Shown here piece by piece: positions 43,001-50,607 of a stretch of 64,000 nt of DNA. Both the position numbers and the translations under genes were made by a program. Position 1 is the stretch's first letter, and each line of letters begins with the position of its first letter. The notes under the pieces were generated by a model, which was not told the DNA's origin, did not search any database, and worked only from the letters and a program-made list of their open reading frames with translations. Origin of the DNA: Lachnospiraceae bacterium (GTDB lineage: Bacteria; Bacillota; Clostridia; Lachnospirales; Lachnospiraceae); assembly GCA_900772845.1 (NCBI GenBank), contig CAAGSD010000061.1, positions 7,007 through 71,006 of the forward strand, written 5' to 3'.

Positions 43001-43032
43001 AAGCCTACATTATGGTGGAGGTACCACGGTAG
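40015..43032 (+). CDS. infB: Translation initiation factor IF-2
   Basis: GTPase that places initiator tRNA on the ribosome. MAKIKVHELAKELELQSKDI is the N-terminal IF2N helix; a very long disordered part (about residues 45-400) follows, then a second IF2N domain (SITIKELAEKMKLQPAAII) and the GTPase domain starting at residue 510 (GHVDHGKTSLLDAIR, DTPGHEAFT, NKIDKP). Domains II, III and IV end with CGLVFEGFDKMQELDIVEAY. At 1005 residues it is large because of the disordered segment, rich in N-R-D, Q-G-G and R-G runs between residues 236 and 349. Confidence 0.97.
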   Translation: MAKIKVHELAKELELQSKDILSFLQGKGIEAKAAQSSLEEDAAALVRNSLGKKKAAPAAEKEAPVKNENAKPAEEKAQAPAGEAKAQEAKASEESRSTEETKKKKKIIFVSNPQNSKMPGQRQGGQNGQGQRNAGGQRPNQGQNNRYQNNGYQNNSYNNRVQAQAPVRPIKPLTPPSPTPSVAMVPGNRGQQPAKKPQAQAPAKEQAAQNTAAAQAQAPQAAQNTAQTRPADRPQNGNRDNRDNRQGGYGQNNRDNRGQNDRGQGGYNRDNRDGNRDNRQGGYGQGSRQGGQNGNRGGMGNGRPQGGGFNRQGRPGMEGGQGDRRNNGNGERSYGNNGRDQRGNGGSGNRFGDNRQNKGFAPEPAGKDIEKKREDEKRRFSQEKDNKRSKKDHIYEDEDALKNKPGRFIKPEKKKEEVQEEQIKVIVLPESITIKELAEKMKLQPAAIIKKLFLEGKIVTVNQEITYEDAENIAMEYDILCEKEVKVDVIEELLKEDEEDEADLVERPPVICVMGHVDHGKTSLLDAIRKTNVTDREAGGITQHIGAYTVNVGDRKITFLDTPGHEAFTAMRMRGANATDIAILVVAADDGVMPQTVEAINHAKAAGVEIIVAVNKIDKPSANIDRVKQELAEYELIPEDWGGSTVFAPVSAKSGEGIDQLLDMILLTADIMELKANPKRKARGLVIEAELDKGRGPVATVLVQKGTLHVGDFISAGVAHGKVRAMIDDKGRRVKEAGPSTPVEILGLSDVPSAGEVFLAHDNDKTAKSYAETYLAQNKEKMLEETKGRMSLDDLFSQIQEGNLKELNLIVKADVQGSVEAVKQSLMKLSNEEVVVKCIHGGVGAINESDVSLASASNAIIIGFNVRPDATAKATAEREGVDVRLYKVIYQAIEDIEAAMKGMLDPVYEEKVIGHAEVRQIFKASAIGNIAGSYVLDGVFQRGCKVRITREGEQIFEGNLASLKRFKDDVKEVKAGYECGLVFEGFDKMQELDIVEAYIMVEVPR

Positions 43033-43034
43033 GG

Positions 43035-43112
43035 AGTTATTCTAAGATTACAAAATACGTAATCTAAGAATAACTAGACCCTGCCGGGAAGTTCGCTACG
43101 CGAATCTTCCGG
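43035..43112 (+). terminator. Two hairpins after infB
   Basis: AGTTATTCTAAGATTAC pairs with GTAATCTAAGAATAACT (43035-43075, one mismatch). CCGGGAAG-TTCGC pairs with GCGAATCTTCCGG (43084-43112). Neither is followed by a clean T run, so they may slow or process the operon mRNA rather than end it. The 43113-43245 stretch holds further short GC-rich inverted pieces and no gene. Confidence 0.5.
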
Positions 43113-43245
43113 TGTGTTTCGGCGCATCCGTTCGCAGAAGCATTGCGCTTGCCCACGTTTGCGCTCTGCAAAAAACGCATTTTGTCTGCGGATGTTTGTC
43201 AGGCTGCCTATGATAACGGCAGGAAAGAAATAAGAAGGAATAAGA

Positions 43246-43665
43246 ATGAGAAAGAATAGTGTGAAAAATACCCGTGTCAACGGGGAAGTACAGCGCGTTC
43301 TGGCAGAGATCATCCGGGGGGGCTTAAAGGATCCCCGGATCAGTCCCTGGACCAGTGTCGTTGCTGTAGAAGTGGCACCGGATCTGAAAAGCTGTAAGGC
43401 ATGGATCAGCGTGCTGGGAGACGAGGAAGTCAGAAAGTCTACCCTGCAGGGACTGAAGAGCGCTGAAGGCTTTATCCGCAGAGAACTGGCAAGAACCATT
43501 AATCTGCGTAACACTCCGGATATCACTTTTGTGATGGATCAGTCCATCGAGTATGGTGTCAATATGTCCCACAAGATCGATGAAGTCATTGCAGCGGACG
43601 AGGCACAGAAGCCGGAAAATGAAGTTATGGAAGATACGGAAGAGACAGAGGAAGGTGACGAATAA
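43246..43665 (+). CDS. rbfA: Ribosome-binding factor A
   Basis: Cold-shock protein that helps process 16S rRNA in the 30S subunit. RVNGEVQRVLAEIIRGGLKDPRIS, LKSCKAWISVLGDEE and RNTPDITFVMDQSIEYGV are the family blocks. The acidic tail (ENEVMEDTEETEEGDE) extends it to 139 residues. GAAGGAAT precedes the ATG. The next gene starts on the last base of its stop codon. Confidence 0.95.
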   Translation: MRKNSVKNTRVNGEVQRVLAEIIRGGLKDPRISPWTSVVAVEVAPDLKSCKAWISVLGDEEVRKSTLQGLKSAEGFIRRELARTINLRNTPDITFVMDQSIEYGVNMSHKIDEVIAADEAQKPENEVMEDTEETEEGDE

Positions 43666-44621
43666 TGGATTTGCGTGAAGAATGTCTGGGTGCGAAAAAA
43701 ATCGGCATCAGCGGACATATTCGTCCGGATGGAGACTGTGTGGGTGTATGTCTGTCCTTACAGATGTATCTGCGTAAACTCCTTCCCGAAGCGGCAGTTA
43801 CCGTATATCTGCAGAAGCCTTCTGAAGAGTTTTCCTATCTGAAGGGATATGATGAGATTCAGACCGAGTGTCCGGAGCAGGAGCCGTTTGATGTATATTT
43901 TGCTCTGGATTGCAGCCCAGACAGACTGGGAGATGCGGAGAAATATTTCCAGAATGCGAAAAAGAAGATCAACATCGATCATCATATCAGCAATTCCGGC
44001 TGCGGTGATGTGAATCTGGTCCGTCCTGAAGTGGGCAGTGCCTGTGAGGTGCTGTATCACATCATGGATGCGGAGCTTATCGACAAGGATATTGCGGAAG
44101 CATTGTATACCGGCATCATCCATGATACCGGCGTATTTCAGTATTCCAATACGACACCGGAGACACTGCAGGCGGCAGCATTTCTGATCTCCTTCGGATT
44201 TGATTTTTCGAAGCTGATCGAGGAAAGCTTTTACCAGAAGACCTATCTGCAGACACAGATCATGGGCAGAGCCCTGATGGAGAGTATTCGTTTCATGGAC
44301 GGCCGCTGCATCGTGAGCATGGTGGACCGCAAGACCATGGATTTCTACAATGCGGTTCCGGGAGACCTGGACGGCATAGTGAACCAGCTGCGCAATATTA
44401 AAGGAATCGACTGTGCAATTTTCATGTATGAGACCGGTGTGCTGGAGTACAAGGTCAGCATGCGTTCCAATGAGAATGTTGATGTGGCGAAGGTGGCATC
44501 CTTCTTCGGTGGTGGTGGACATGTACGTGCCGCAGGCTGCACCATGAAGGGAACCTTCCATGACTGCGTCAACAATTTGTCACTGCACATCGATAAGCAA
44601 CTGCGGGGAGAACAGGATTAA
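43665..44621 (+). CDS. nrnA: DHH/DHHA1 phosphoesterase, nanoRNase/pAp phosphatase type
   Basis: Degrades 2-5-nucleotide RNAs and dephosphorylates pAp in Bacillus. GHIRPDGDCVGVCLSL, FALDCSPDRLGD and KINIDHHISNSGCGD carry the metal-binding Asp and His residues of the DHH domain, and FFGGGGHVRAAGCTMKG the DHHA1 substrate loop. 318 residues. Stop-start overlaps with both neighbours indicate tight translational coupling of rbfA-nrnA-truB. Confidence 0.94.
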   Translation: MDLREECLGAKKIGISGHIRPDGDCVGVCLSLQMYLRKLLPEAAVTVYLQKPSEEFSYLKGYDEIQTECPEQEPFDVYFALDCSPDRLGDAEKYFQNAKKKINIDHHISNSGCGDVNLVRPEVGSACEVLYHIMDAELIDKDIAEALYTGIIHDTGVFQYSNTTPETLQAAAFLISFGFDFSKLIEESFYQKTYLQTQIMGRALMESIRFMDGRCIVSMVDRKTMDFYNAVPGDLDGIVNQLRNIKGIDCAIFMYETGVLEYKVSMRSNENVDVAKVASFFGGGGHVRAAGCTMKGTFHDCVNNLSLHIDKQLRGEQD

Positions 44622-45532
44622 TGGACGGCATCATCAATGTATACAAGGAAGCAGGATTTACCTCCCATGATGTGGTAGCCAAGCTTCGCGGGATCTGCCG
44701 GCAGAAAAAGATAGGGCACACAGGTACACTGGATCCACAGGCTACCGGTGTGCTCCCTGTATGTCTGGGAAGTGCTACCAGAGCATGTGAAATGCTTACT
44801 GACAGGAGCAAGGAATATGTGGCGGAACTTCTGCTGGGACAGATCACAGATACCCAGGATACCACGGGAAACGTTCTGGAAGAGCGGGAAGTGGCGGTGG
44901 ATGAGGCACAGGTACGAGAAGTGATAGGTGGTTTTGTCGGCGGCTATGACCAGATCCCGCCCATGTATTCTGCACTGAAGGTCAACGGGAAAAAGCTCTA
45001 TGAGCTGGCCAGGGCAGGTAAGGAAGTGGAACGGCAGGCAAGGCATGTGGATCTGCCTGTTATCGAGATTCTGGAAATAAAGCTTCCCGTGGTAAAATTC
45101 CGTGTGGAATGCTCCAAGGGGACCTATATCCGCAGTCTTTGTGCCGATATTGGAGAAAAGCTTGGCTGCGGTGGCACTATGCAGAGTCTCGTCCGCACCA
45201 GGGTCGGAGAATTCCGGTTAGAGGATGCCCTGACTCTTGCACAGCTGCAGGAACTCCGGGATACGGACAGATTAGATGAGGCACTGCTTCCCACGGACCG
45301 CATTTTTGCGGATTTTAATGCAGTACATGTAGAGGAAAAATGGCGGAAATTGATCGATAACGGGAACGCTTTTTATCCGGGACAGACCATGGAGCAGACT
45401 ACTTATCCTGCGGGAGAGTGGGTGCGTGTCTATAGAGAGGATGACAGCTTTGTGGGCATTTATGCGTATGACGAATTGAAGGAATGGTACAAGCCCGTGA
45501 AAATATTTCCGGGTACAGCGTCCAAAAGTTAA
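44621..45532 (+). CDS. truB: tRNA pseudouridine synthase B
   Basis: Makes pseudouridine 55 in the T-loop of tRNAs. GIINVYKEAGFTSHDVVAKL, KIGHTGTLDPQATGVLPVCLG with the catalytic Asp, and KGTYIRSLCADIGEKLGCGG match the family. The C-terminal part is a PUA-like extension. 303 residues. Its ATG shares a base with the nrnA stop. Confidence 0.96.
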   Translation: MDGIINVYKEAGFTSHDVVAKLRGICRQKKIGHTGTLDPQATGVLPVCLGSATRACEMLTDRSKEYVAELLLGQITDTQDTTGNVLEEREVAVDEAQVREVIGGFVGGYDQIPPMYSALKVNGKKLYELARAGKEVERQARHVDLPVIEILEIKLPVVKFRVECSKGTYIRSLCADIGEKLGCGGTMQSLVRTRVGEFRLEDALTLAQLQELRDTDRLDEALLPTDRIFADFNAVHVEEKWRKLIDNGNAFYPGQTMEQTTYPAGEWVRVYREDDSFVGIYAYDELKEWYKPVKIFPGTASKS

Positions 45533-45599
45533 CCGGTACAATACTTTCTGAAGTATCAGACTAACGTTGTACCCGTAATACAGAAAGCAGGAAATAGAC

Positions 45600-46511
45600 T
45601 TGGAAATCATTGCAGGAACAACAGACTTTTATCTGGAAAAAGATACAGCGGCAGCCATCGGCAAATTTGACGGGGTGCATCTGGGACACAGAAGACTTTT
45701 AGAGGAGATTCTGGACCGGAAAAAAAATGGACTGGCGGCATGCGTGTTTACTTTTGATCCAACACCGGCAGTATTGTTTGGCCTGTCCGATGGCAAGGAA
45801 CTCACCACCAGAGAAGAAAAAAGACGCCTGTTCGAACGGCTGGGCATCGACATCCTGATCGAATTTCCCCTGACGAAGGAGACAGCGGCCATAGAGCCGG
45901 AGCGTTTTGTGACAGAGATTCTGGCAAAGCAGATGAATACCCGTTTTGTGGCAGCTGGTGAGGATCTGTCCTTTGGCAGGAACGGTGCGGGCAATGCTGA
46001 ACTTCTGGAGAAAATGGCACCGCAGCTGGGATTCTGTGTCAAGACTATAGAGAAGATCGAAGTAGATGGCATTGAGGTCAGCTCCACTTACATCCGCAAG
46101 CTGGTGGAAGAGGGGCGGATGGAAGAGGCGGAAAAAATGCTGGGAATGCCCTATACATTAGTGGGAACGGTGGAGCACGGCAATCATATCGGCCATACCC
46201 TGGGATTCCCCACGGTAAATCTCCTGCCTCCCGCAGGGAAGCTTCTGCCGCCCAACGGGGTCTACTATGCGGCGGTGCGCTACAATGGGAAGATCTACAA
46301 AGCCATCAGTAATGTGGGAACCAAACCCACGGTATCTTCCGAGAAAGTGATGGGTGTGGAATCCTATCTGTATGATTTTGACCAGGATATCTACGGACAA
46401 GAGATTGAGGTGGCGTTAAAGAGTTTCCGGCGCCCGGAACGCAGATTTGCTTCACTGGAAGAATTGAAGCGCCAGCTGGACAGGGATATTGCAGATGGTC
46501 GAAATGCGTAA
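45600..46511 (+). CDS. ribF: Riboflavin kinase / FAD synthetase
   Basis: Bifunctional enzyme that makes FMN and then FAD. The adenylyltransferase half has AAIGKFDGVHLGHRRLL and FVAAGEDLSFGRNGAG; the kinase half has EHGNHIGHTLGFPTVNLLPP with the PTAN-like motif replaced by PTVN, and SFRRPERRFASLEELK at the end. The start is TTG at 45600 with AGGAA upstream. A GGTACAA/TTGTACC inverted repeat (45535-45573) lies in the 67-base gap to truB. Confidence 0.95.
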   Translation: MEIIAGTTDFYLEKDTAAAIGKFDGVHLGHRRLLEEILDRKKNGLAACVFTFDPTPAVLFGLSDGKELTTREEKRRLFERLGIDILIEFPLTKETAAIEPERFVTEILAKQMNTRFVAAGEDLSFGRNGAGNAELLEKMAPQLGFCVKTIEKIEVDGIEVSSTYIRKLVEEGRMEEAEKMLGMPYTLVGTVEHGNHIGHTLGFPTVNLLPPAGKLLPPNGVYYAAVRYNGKIYKAISNVGTKPTVSSEKVMGVESYLYDFDQDIYGQEIEVALKSFRRPERRFASLEELKRQLDRDIADGRNA

Positions 46512-46548
46512 GAAATGATTTTGTGTTTTACAAAAACAGCGAAAAAGC

Positions 46549-46620
46549 GTAAAATTTTGTAAAGAAAAGTAAAAGAAAAGTAAAATTTACATTGCAAGTT
46601 TTAACTCTATCTCGTACAAT
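46549..46620 (+). promoter_or_regulatory. Promoter with phased GTAAA repeats, Pho-box-like
   Basis: TTGCAA (46592-46597), a 17-base spacer and TACAAT (46615-46620) form the promoter. GTAAA occurs at 46549, 46559, 46569 and 46580, spaced 10, 10 and 11 bases on one face of the helix and ending 8 bases before the -35. Direct repeats of TTNACA-type boxes at about 11-bp spacing are the hallmark of PhoP/PhoB sites; the reverse complement here is TTTAC. The gene controlled is a phosphate transporter. Confidence 0.6.
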
Positions 46621-46730
46621 ATATTTTGGATTGTTTCTATAAGAATGTTTTAAGAGTGTTTTATAAGAAAAATTGAGTATGATTGCTTTGATTTTTACGA
46701 AGAGAAGCAAGAGAGATTGAGGGATTAAAA

Positions 46731-48383
46731 ATGAGCTTTGGAACAATATTGACAATGGCTGGAGGTCTGGGACTGTTTTTATTCGGAATGGAACTGATGA
46801 GTGATTCCATCGAGAAAGTAGCAGGTGCCAGACTTCGTCGTATTCTGGAAATCTTCACCACCAACCGTTTCATGGGTATGATCGTCGGTATTATCTTTAC
46901 TGGTATCATCCAGTCTTCTTCTGCATGTACGGTCATGGTCGTCAGCTTTGTAAACTCCGGTCTGATGAACCTGTATCAGGCGGCCGGGGTTATTCTGGGT
47001 GCCAACATCGGTACCACCATCACTTCACAGCTGGTATCTTTTAATTTATCGAAAATAGCACCGCTGATTCTATTAGTAGGCGTGGTTGTGATGATGTTCA
47101 CGAAAAAGGAAAAAGTCCGCAAAGTGGCGGAAGTGGTTGTAGGATTCGGTATTCTGTTCGTGGGTCTGAGCACCATGTCCCAGGCCATGGCGAACATGAA
47201 GAATGAGCCGCAGGTGGTAAATCTGCTGATGTCTTTGAAGAATCCGTTCTTAGCCACACTGATGGGATTTGCCCTGACAGCCATTATCCAGAGCTCTTCT
47301 GTAACGGTCAGTATCGTATTGCTGCTGGCCAATCAGGATCTGCTGCCGCTGCCTATTACACTGTATATTATCCTGGGATGTAACATCGGTGCCTGCGCTA
47401 CCGCAATGTTAGCTTCCATGACCGGTAAAAAGGATGCGAAGAGAGCAGCACTGATCCATCTGCTGTTCAATATCATCGGTACAGTGATCATCTATATTGC
47501 CCTGTTTGTGGCAGGAGACCAGATTGTGGAACTGATCAAGTCCATCTCTGCGGACAATGGCCGATTCGTAGCAAATGCACATACGCTGATCAAGATTGCA
47601 CAGGTAATCATGCTGTTCCCGTTCACCGGCTGGCTGGTCAAGATGACTTATCTGATCGTACCCGGCGAGGATCAGAAGGTGGGTTACAGAGAGAGCTATC
47701 AGCTGAAATATATTGGAGACAAAGTGGTGTTCAATCCCGCCACAGCAGTGGTAGAAGTAATCAAGGAGTTGGAGCGTATGGCCTCTCTGGCAGAGGAAAA
47801 TCTGAACCGTGCCATGAATGCCCTGATCACGTTGGATGAAGAGGACATCGAAGAAGTCTACGAGGTAGAGAAAAATATCAACTTCCTGAATCATGCCATC
47901 ACGGACTATCTGGTGAAGATCAACCAGACCACACTGCCCATCGAGGATTTAAACAGTCTGGGTGCCCTGTTCCATGTGGTGAACGATATCGAGCGTATCG
48001 GTGATCATGCGGAGAACGTGGCGGATGCCGCCAGACAGCGTAAGGAAGAAGGCGTCTCCATCAGTAAGGAAGCCCAGAAGGAACTGGGAGACATGCTGGA
48101 GATGGTCAATAAGATCATCCGCTATGCGGTGGAAATGTTCGCCAGAAGTGATGAATCCCATATGCAGGAGATCGTGACCCTGGAGGATCAGGTAGACGAG
48201 AAGGAGAGAGAGCTTCAGAAGAAGCATGTCGAACGTCTGACTAAGGGAGAGTGTTCTCCCGAAGCCGGCATGATCTTCTCGGATATCGTATCCGGACTGG
48301 AAAGAGTAGCAGACCACGCCACCAATATTGCGTTTGCCATTACTACTGAGGAAGATGCAGAAGATGGCGATACCAAAAGGTAA
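46731..48383 (+). CDS. Na/Pi cotransporter with C-terminal PhoU domain
   Basis: Sodium-phosphate symporter of the NptA/YjbB type. Two inverted membrane repeats are marked by GIIQSSSACTVMVVSFVNSG and TAIIQSSSVTVSIVLLLANQ, the QSSS motifs that bind sodium and phosphate. The second half (about 330-545) is a PhoU-like helical bundle with FHVVNDIERIGDHAENVADA and GLERVADHATNIAFAI. 550 residues, complete. GAGGG lies about 12 bases before the ATG. The upstream repeats suggest induction under phosphate starvation. Confidence 0.94.
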   Translation: MSFGTILTMAGGLGLFLFGMELMSDSIEKVAGARLRRILEIFTTNRFMGMIVGIIFTGIIQSSSACTVMVVSFVNSGLMNLYQAAGVILGANIGTTITSQLVSFNLSKIAPLILLVGVVVMMFTKKEKVRKVAEVVVGFGILFVGLSTMSQAMANMKNEPQVVNLLMSLKNPFLATLMGFALTAIIQSSSVTVSIVLLLANQDLLPLPITLYIILGCNIGACATAMLASMTGKKDAKRAALIHLLFNIIGTVIIYIALFVAGDQIVELIKSISADNGRFVANAHTLIKIAQVIMLFPFTGWLVKMTYLIVPGEDQKVGYRESYQLKYIGDKVVFNPATAVVEVIKELERMASLAEENLNRAMNALITLDEEDIEEVYEVEKNINFLNHAITDYLVKINQTTLPIEDLNSLGALFHVVNDIERIGDHAENVADAARQRKEEGVSISKEAQKELGDMLEMVNKIIRYAVEMFARSDESHMQEIVTLEDQVDEKERELQKKHVERLTKGECSPEAGMIFSDIVSGLERVADHATNIAFAITTEEDAEDGDTKR

Positions 48384-48514
48384 TAAATGTGGAGCAAAGG
48401 TCGCTCCAGAAGATTGGTTTGTATTAAAAACGCTATTTTTTGCTAAAAAAATACAAAAACAGGTGATTTTTGCCTTTTATAAGAGCTCATTTTCGCTAAA
48501 ATGGGAAAAATAAT

Positions 48515-48563
48515 AAAATCCGTACAAAAAATGTTTGATTTAGCAGTTTTTTGTACGGATTTT
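48515..48563 (+). terminator. Terminator with perfect 17-bp arms
   Basis: AAAATCCGTACAAAAAA (48515-48531) and its exact inverse (48547-48563). A smaller GGAGC/GCTCC hairpin lies at 48391-48407, close to the stop codon. Confidence 0.8.
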
Positions 48564-48600
48564 GCTATTTTGATGCGATTTGCACCAAAGCAATAGAAAT

Positions 48601-48622
48601 GTGCTGCAATGAGCCGCAGCAC
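48601..48622 (-). terminator. thiT terminator
   Basis: GTGCTGC / GCAGCAC, an exact 7-bp stem 8 bases beyond the thiT stop on the minus strand. Confidence 0.5.
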
Positions 48623-48629
48623 TCTCAAA

Positions 48630-49349
48630 TTAGTCATTCAATGCCATATCTTTCAGCTTTGCAAACAGATTTTGAACCGGTCTGGCACTTAAGATCAGCA
48701 GAGTAATGGCAGCTTCGGAAAAGATGTAAATAGCATTATATGCCAGAGAGTAGGGCAGGGGATCCCAGCCTTCCCAGGCATAGGCACCGAAGAAGATCCA
48801 TCCGGAGATCACAGCAAAGACATATCTTCCGACTACGCCCGTGATATATCCTTTGATCAGGCCGAACTTTGCATTGGAGAAAAATCCGGACAGTCCCAGA
48901 GCACCGAATGCCAGAATATAATCTACAATTAACTGCATGGGATATAACACATAGGGATCAATAAGAAGCTGCAGGATACCGTAAGCGACTCCGGCAGCAA
49001 TGCCGGCACCGAGTCCGAACCAGTAACCGGGCAGGCAGATCACCAGCATGGACAGCAGGGTGATGGAACCACCGGTAGGAAAATGGAACAGTTTGATATT
49101 GGACAGGACAGTTCCCAGCGCCATAGCCATGGCACAGAATGCCAGCTGCTTTACCGTCAGCTTGTTACGGCTCATTTTGGCATCACTGCCGGAAGCTGTG
49201 GAAGCTGCGCTTTTTTTCATCTGCATACGTGCAAAAAAGACAGCGGCAGCCAGCAGGGCGATCAGAACAACGACCAGCAGGACATTACCCAGGGTGGTGG
49301 GGACATAAGTGGTTTCGCCCCAATCATTGACAACAACATTGTACAACAT
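48630..49349 (-). CDS. thiT: Energy-coupled thiamine transporter ThiT
   Basis: S-component of an ECF transporter that binds thiamine. Six membrane helices with KLFHFPTGGSITLLSMLVIC, PGYWFGLGAGIAAGVAYG and SGFFSNAKFGLIKGYITG; the conserved W and PxGGS/T region hold the ligand. An extra N-terminal helix and linker (about 60 residues) is not part of the core fold. It shares the ECF motor encoded elsewhere. A TPP riboswitch and a hairpin over the ribosome site precede it, so thiamine pyrophosphate represses it. Confidence 0.94.
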   Translation of the reverse strand: MLYNVVVNDWGETTYVPTTLGNVLLVVVLIALLAAAVFFARMQMKKSAASTASGSDAKMSRNKLTVKQLAFCAMAMALGTVLSNIKLFHFPTGGSITLLSMLVICLPGYWFGLGAGIAAGVAYGILQLLIDPYVLYPMQLIVDYILAFGALGLSGFFSNAKFGLIKGYITGVVGRYVFAVISGWIFFGAYAWEGWDPLPYSLAYNAIYIFSEAAITLLILSARPVQNLFAKLKDMALND

Positions 49350-49356
49350 AAAAAAT

Positions 49357-49379
49357 CCTCCTTCGTATGCGCGAGGAGG
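49357..49379 (-). promoter_or_regulatory. Ribosome-site hairpin of thiT
   Basis: On the minus strand CCTCCT (49374-49379) pairs with AGGAGG (49357-49362), the ribosome site 7 bases before the ATG; a TTTTTT tract follows. It can hide the site or act as a terminator and is the likely expression platform of the riboswitch. Confidence 0.7.
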
Positions 49380-49447
49380 GACAACATCGTGTTCATATCA
49401 TAACGAAGGTCAGAAGTCTCTGGACCGATCGTGTCATATGGTATGAA

Positions 49448-49552
49448 CTGTGTGCTTCCTTACGCCGGTATTACCCGGTTCAAGTAGTGAGGGTTAGAAG
49501 TAAAGTGCGGTGACGATACTTCAGTCTCAGCGATGTGCTCCCCTAGCGGATT
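49448..49552 (-). promoter_or_regulatory. TPP riboswitch (THI element)
   Basis: Minus-strand conserved blocks appear in order: GGGGAGC and CTGAGA (about 49528-49541), then ACCC near 49493, TTGAACCGGGTAATACC and GGCGTAAGGAAGC, the pyrophosphate and pyrimidine sensor arms. The thiT gene starts about 100 bases downstream. Very clear match to the class. Confidence 0.95.
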
Positions 49553-49616
49553 ATAATATTTACCTGTTTACTATAGTGCTTTCCGGCAGTGCTGTCAAGG
49601 TCTGGTTTACGGAGCC

Positions 49617-50408
49617 TTACAGAGTCTTGAGAATCTGTAGCACACCATTTTCCCAATAGGGAGGACAGGTGGCTTTCGCTGCGGCAATGACTTCCGGGCG
49701 TGCATTGGACACGGCGTAGCTCATTCCAGCACTTTCCAGCATTTCAACATCATTCAGATTATCTCCGAAAGTACAGGTCTCGTCCGGAGCAATTCCAAGA
49801 TATTCCTGTAGAAAACGGATAGCGGTTCCCTTGTTGACACCGAGAGGATTACAATCCATCCACTCTTTTCCAGCAGAAGCAATTTTGGCCCTGGATTGCC
49901 AGAGCGGCGTAAAGACAGGAGCGCACATGGCCTCGCAGGCGTGAGGGTGGTATACGGTGAATTTGATGATATTGTGCACCGGCGTTTTTAACAGATCTGC
50001 GGCTTCACGAATGTCATAGCCATAGGAATCAGTCAGCCATCGGAACATCCGGCTTCCGGCATCCTCTGCCAGACAATAATCCGGTGTGGCAATAAAATAA
50101 TCACAGTCCGGCAGTTCATTGCGGACAGTTTCGCACATGCCGTGCCAGACTTCTTCCGGCAGCGTGTGAACCTTCAAAATTTCACGGGGCGTACGGACGA
50201 CAGTGCCGCCGTCGGTGACATACAGAAGTTTGTCCTGGACAGGAGCGAAAAGCTTTCGCTCGCTGATAAACTGCCTGCCAGAGCAGGCAACGAAAATAAC
50301 ACCTTTTGCCGTCAGTTTTTCAATGACTGTCATGTATTCCGGATCAATCATCAGGGTACCGTCTTTTAGGAGCGTCCCATCGATATCGGTTGCGATAAGT
50401 TTAATCAT
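49617..50408 (-). CDS. Cof-type HAD-IIB phosphatase
   Basis: Haloacid dehalogenase-type sugar-phosphate or flavin-phosphate phosphatase. IKLIATDIDGTLLKDG holds the nucleophile Asp, VIFVACSGRQF motif II, and TFGDNLNDVEMLESAGMSYAVSNA motif IV. The C2B cap lies between. 263 residues. It is divergent from the GTPase-nuclease gene with 200 bases between them; substrate unknown. Confidence 0.92.
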   Translation of the reverse strand: MIKLIATDIDGTLLKDGTLMIDPEYMTVIEKLTAKGVIFVACSGRQFISERKLFAPVQDKLLYVTDGGTVVRTPREILKVHTLPEEVWHGMCETVRNELPDCDYFIATPDYCLAEDAGSRMFRWLTDSYGYDIREAADLLKTPVHNIIKFTVYHPHACEAMCAPVFTPLWQSRAKIASAGKEWMDCNPLGVNKGTAIRFLQEYLGIAPDETCTFGDNLNDVEMLESAGMSYAVSNARPEVIAAAKATCPPYWENGVLQILKTL

Positions 50409-50607
50409 AATGCCTCCTGAAAATTGTTTTTCATGTCATAATTATAATTCATATAGAATCCCAATTGCAATCCATAAACAGCAACAGCTGAAATGAAAAC
50501 AGTTGGAAAATACCTGAAAATATAGTATCGTATATAGTATTGGAAGGATATGTGGACCTGTATCTCTGAGGGAGAGGTACAGGGCATTGGGAAAGGTAAG
50601 ATTTTAG

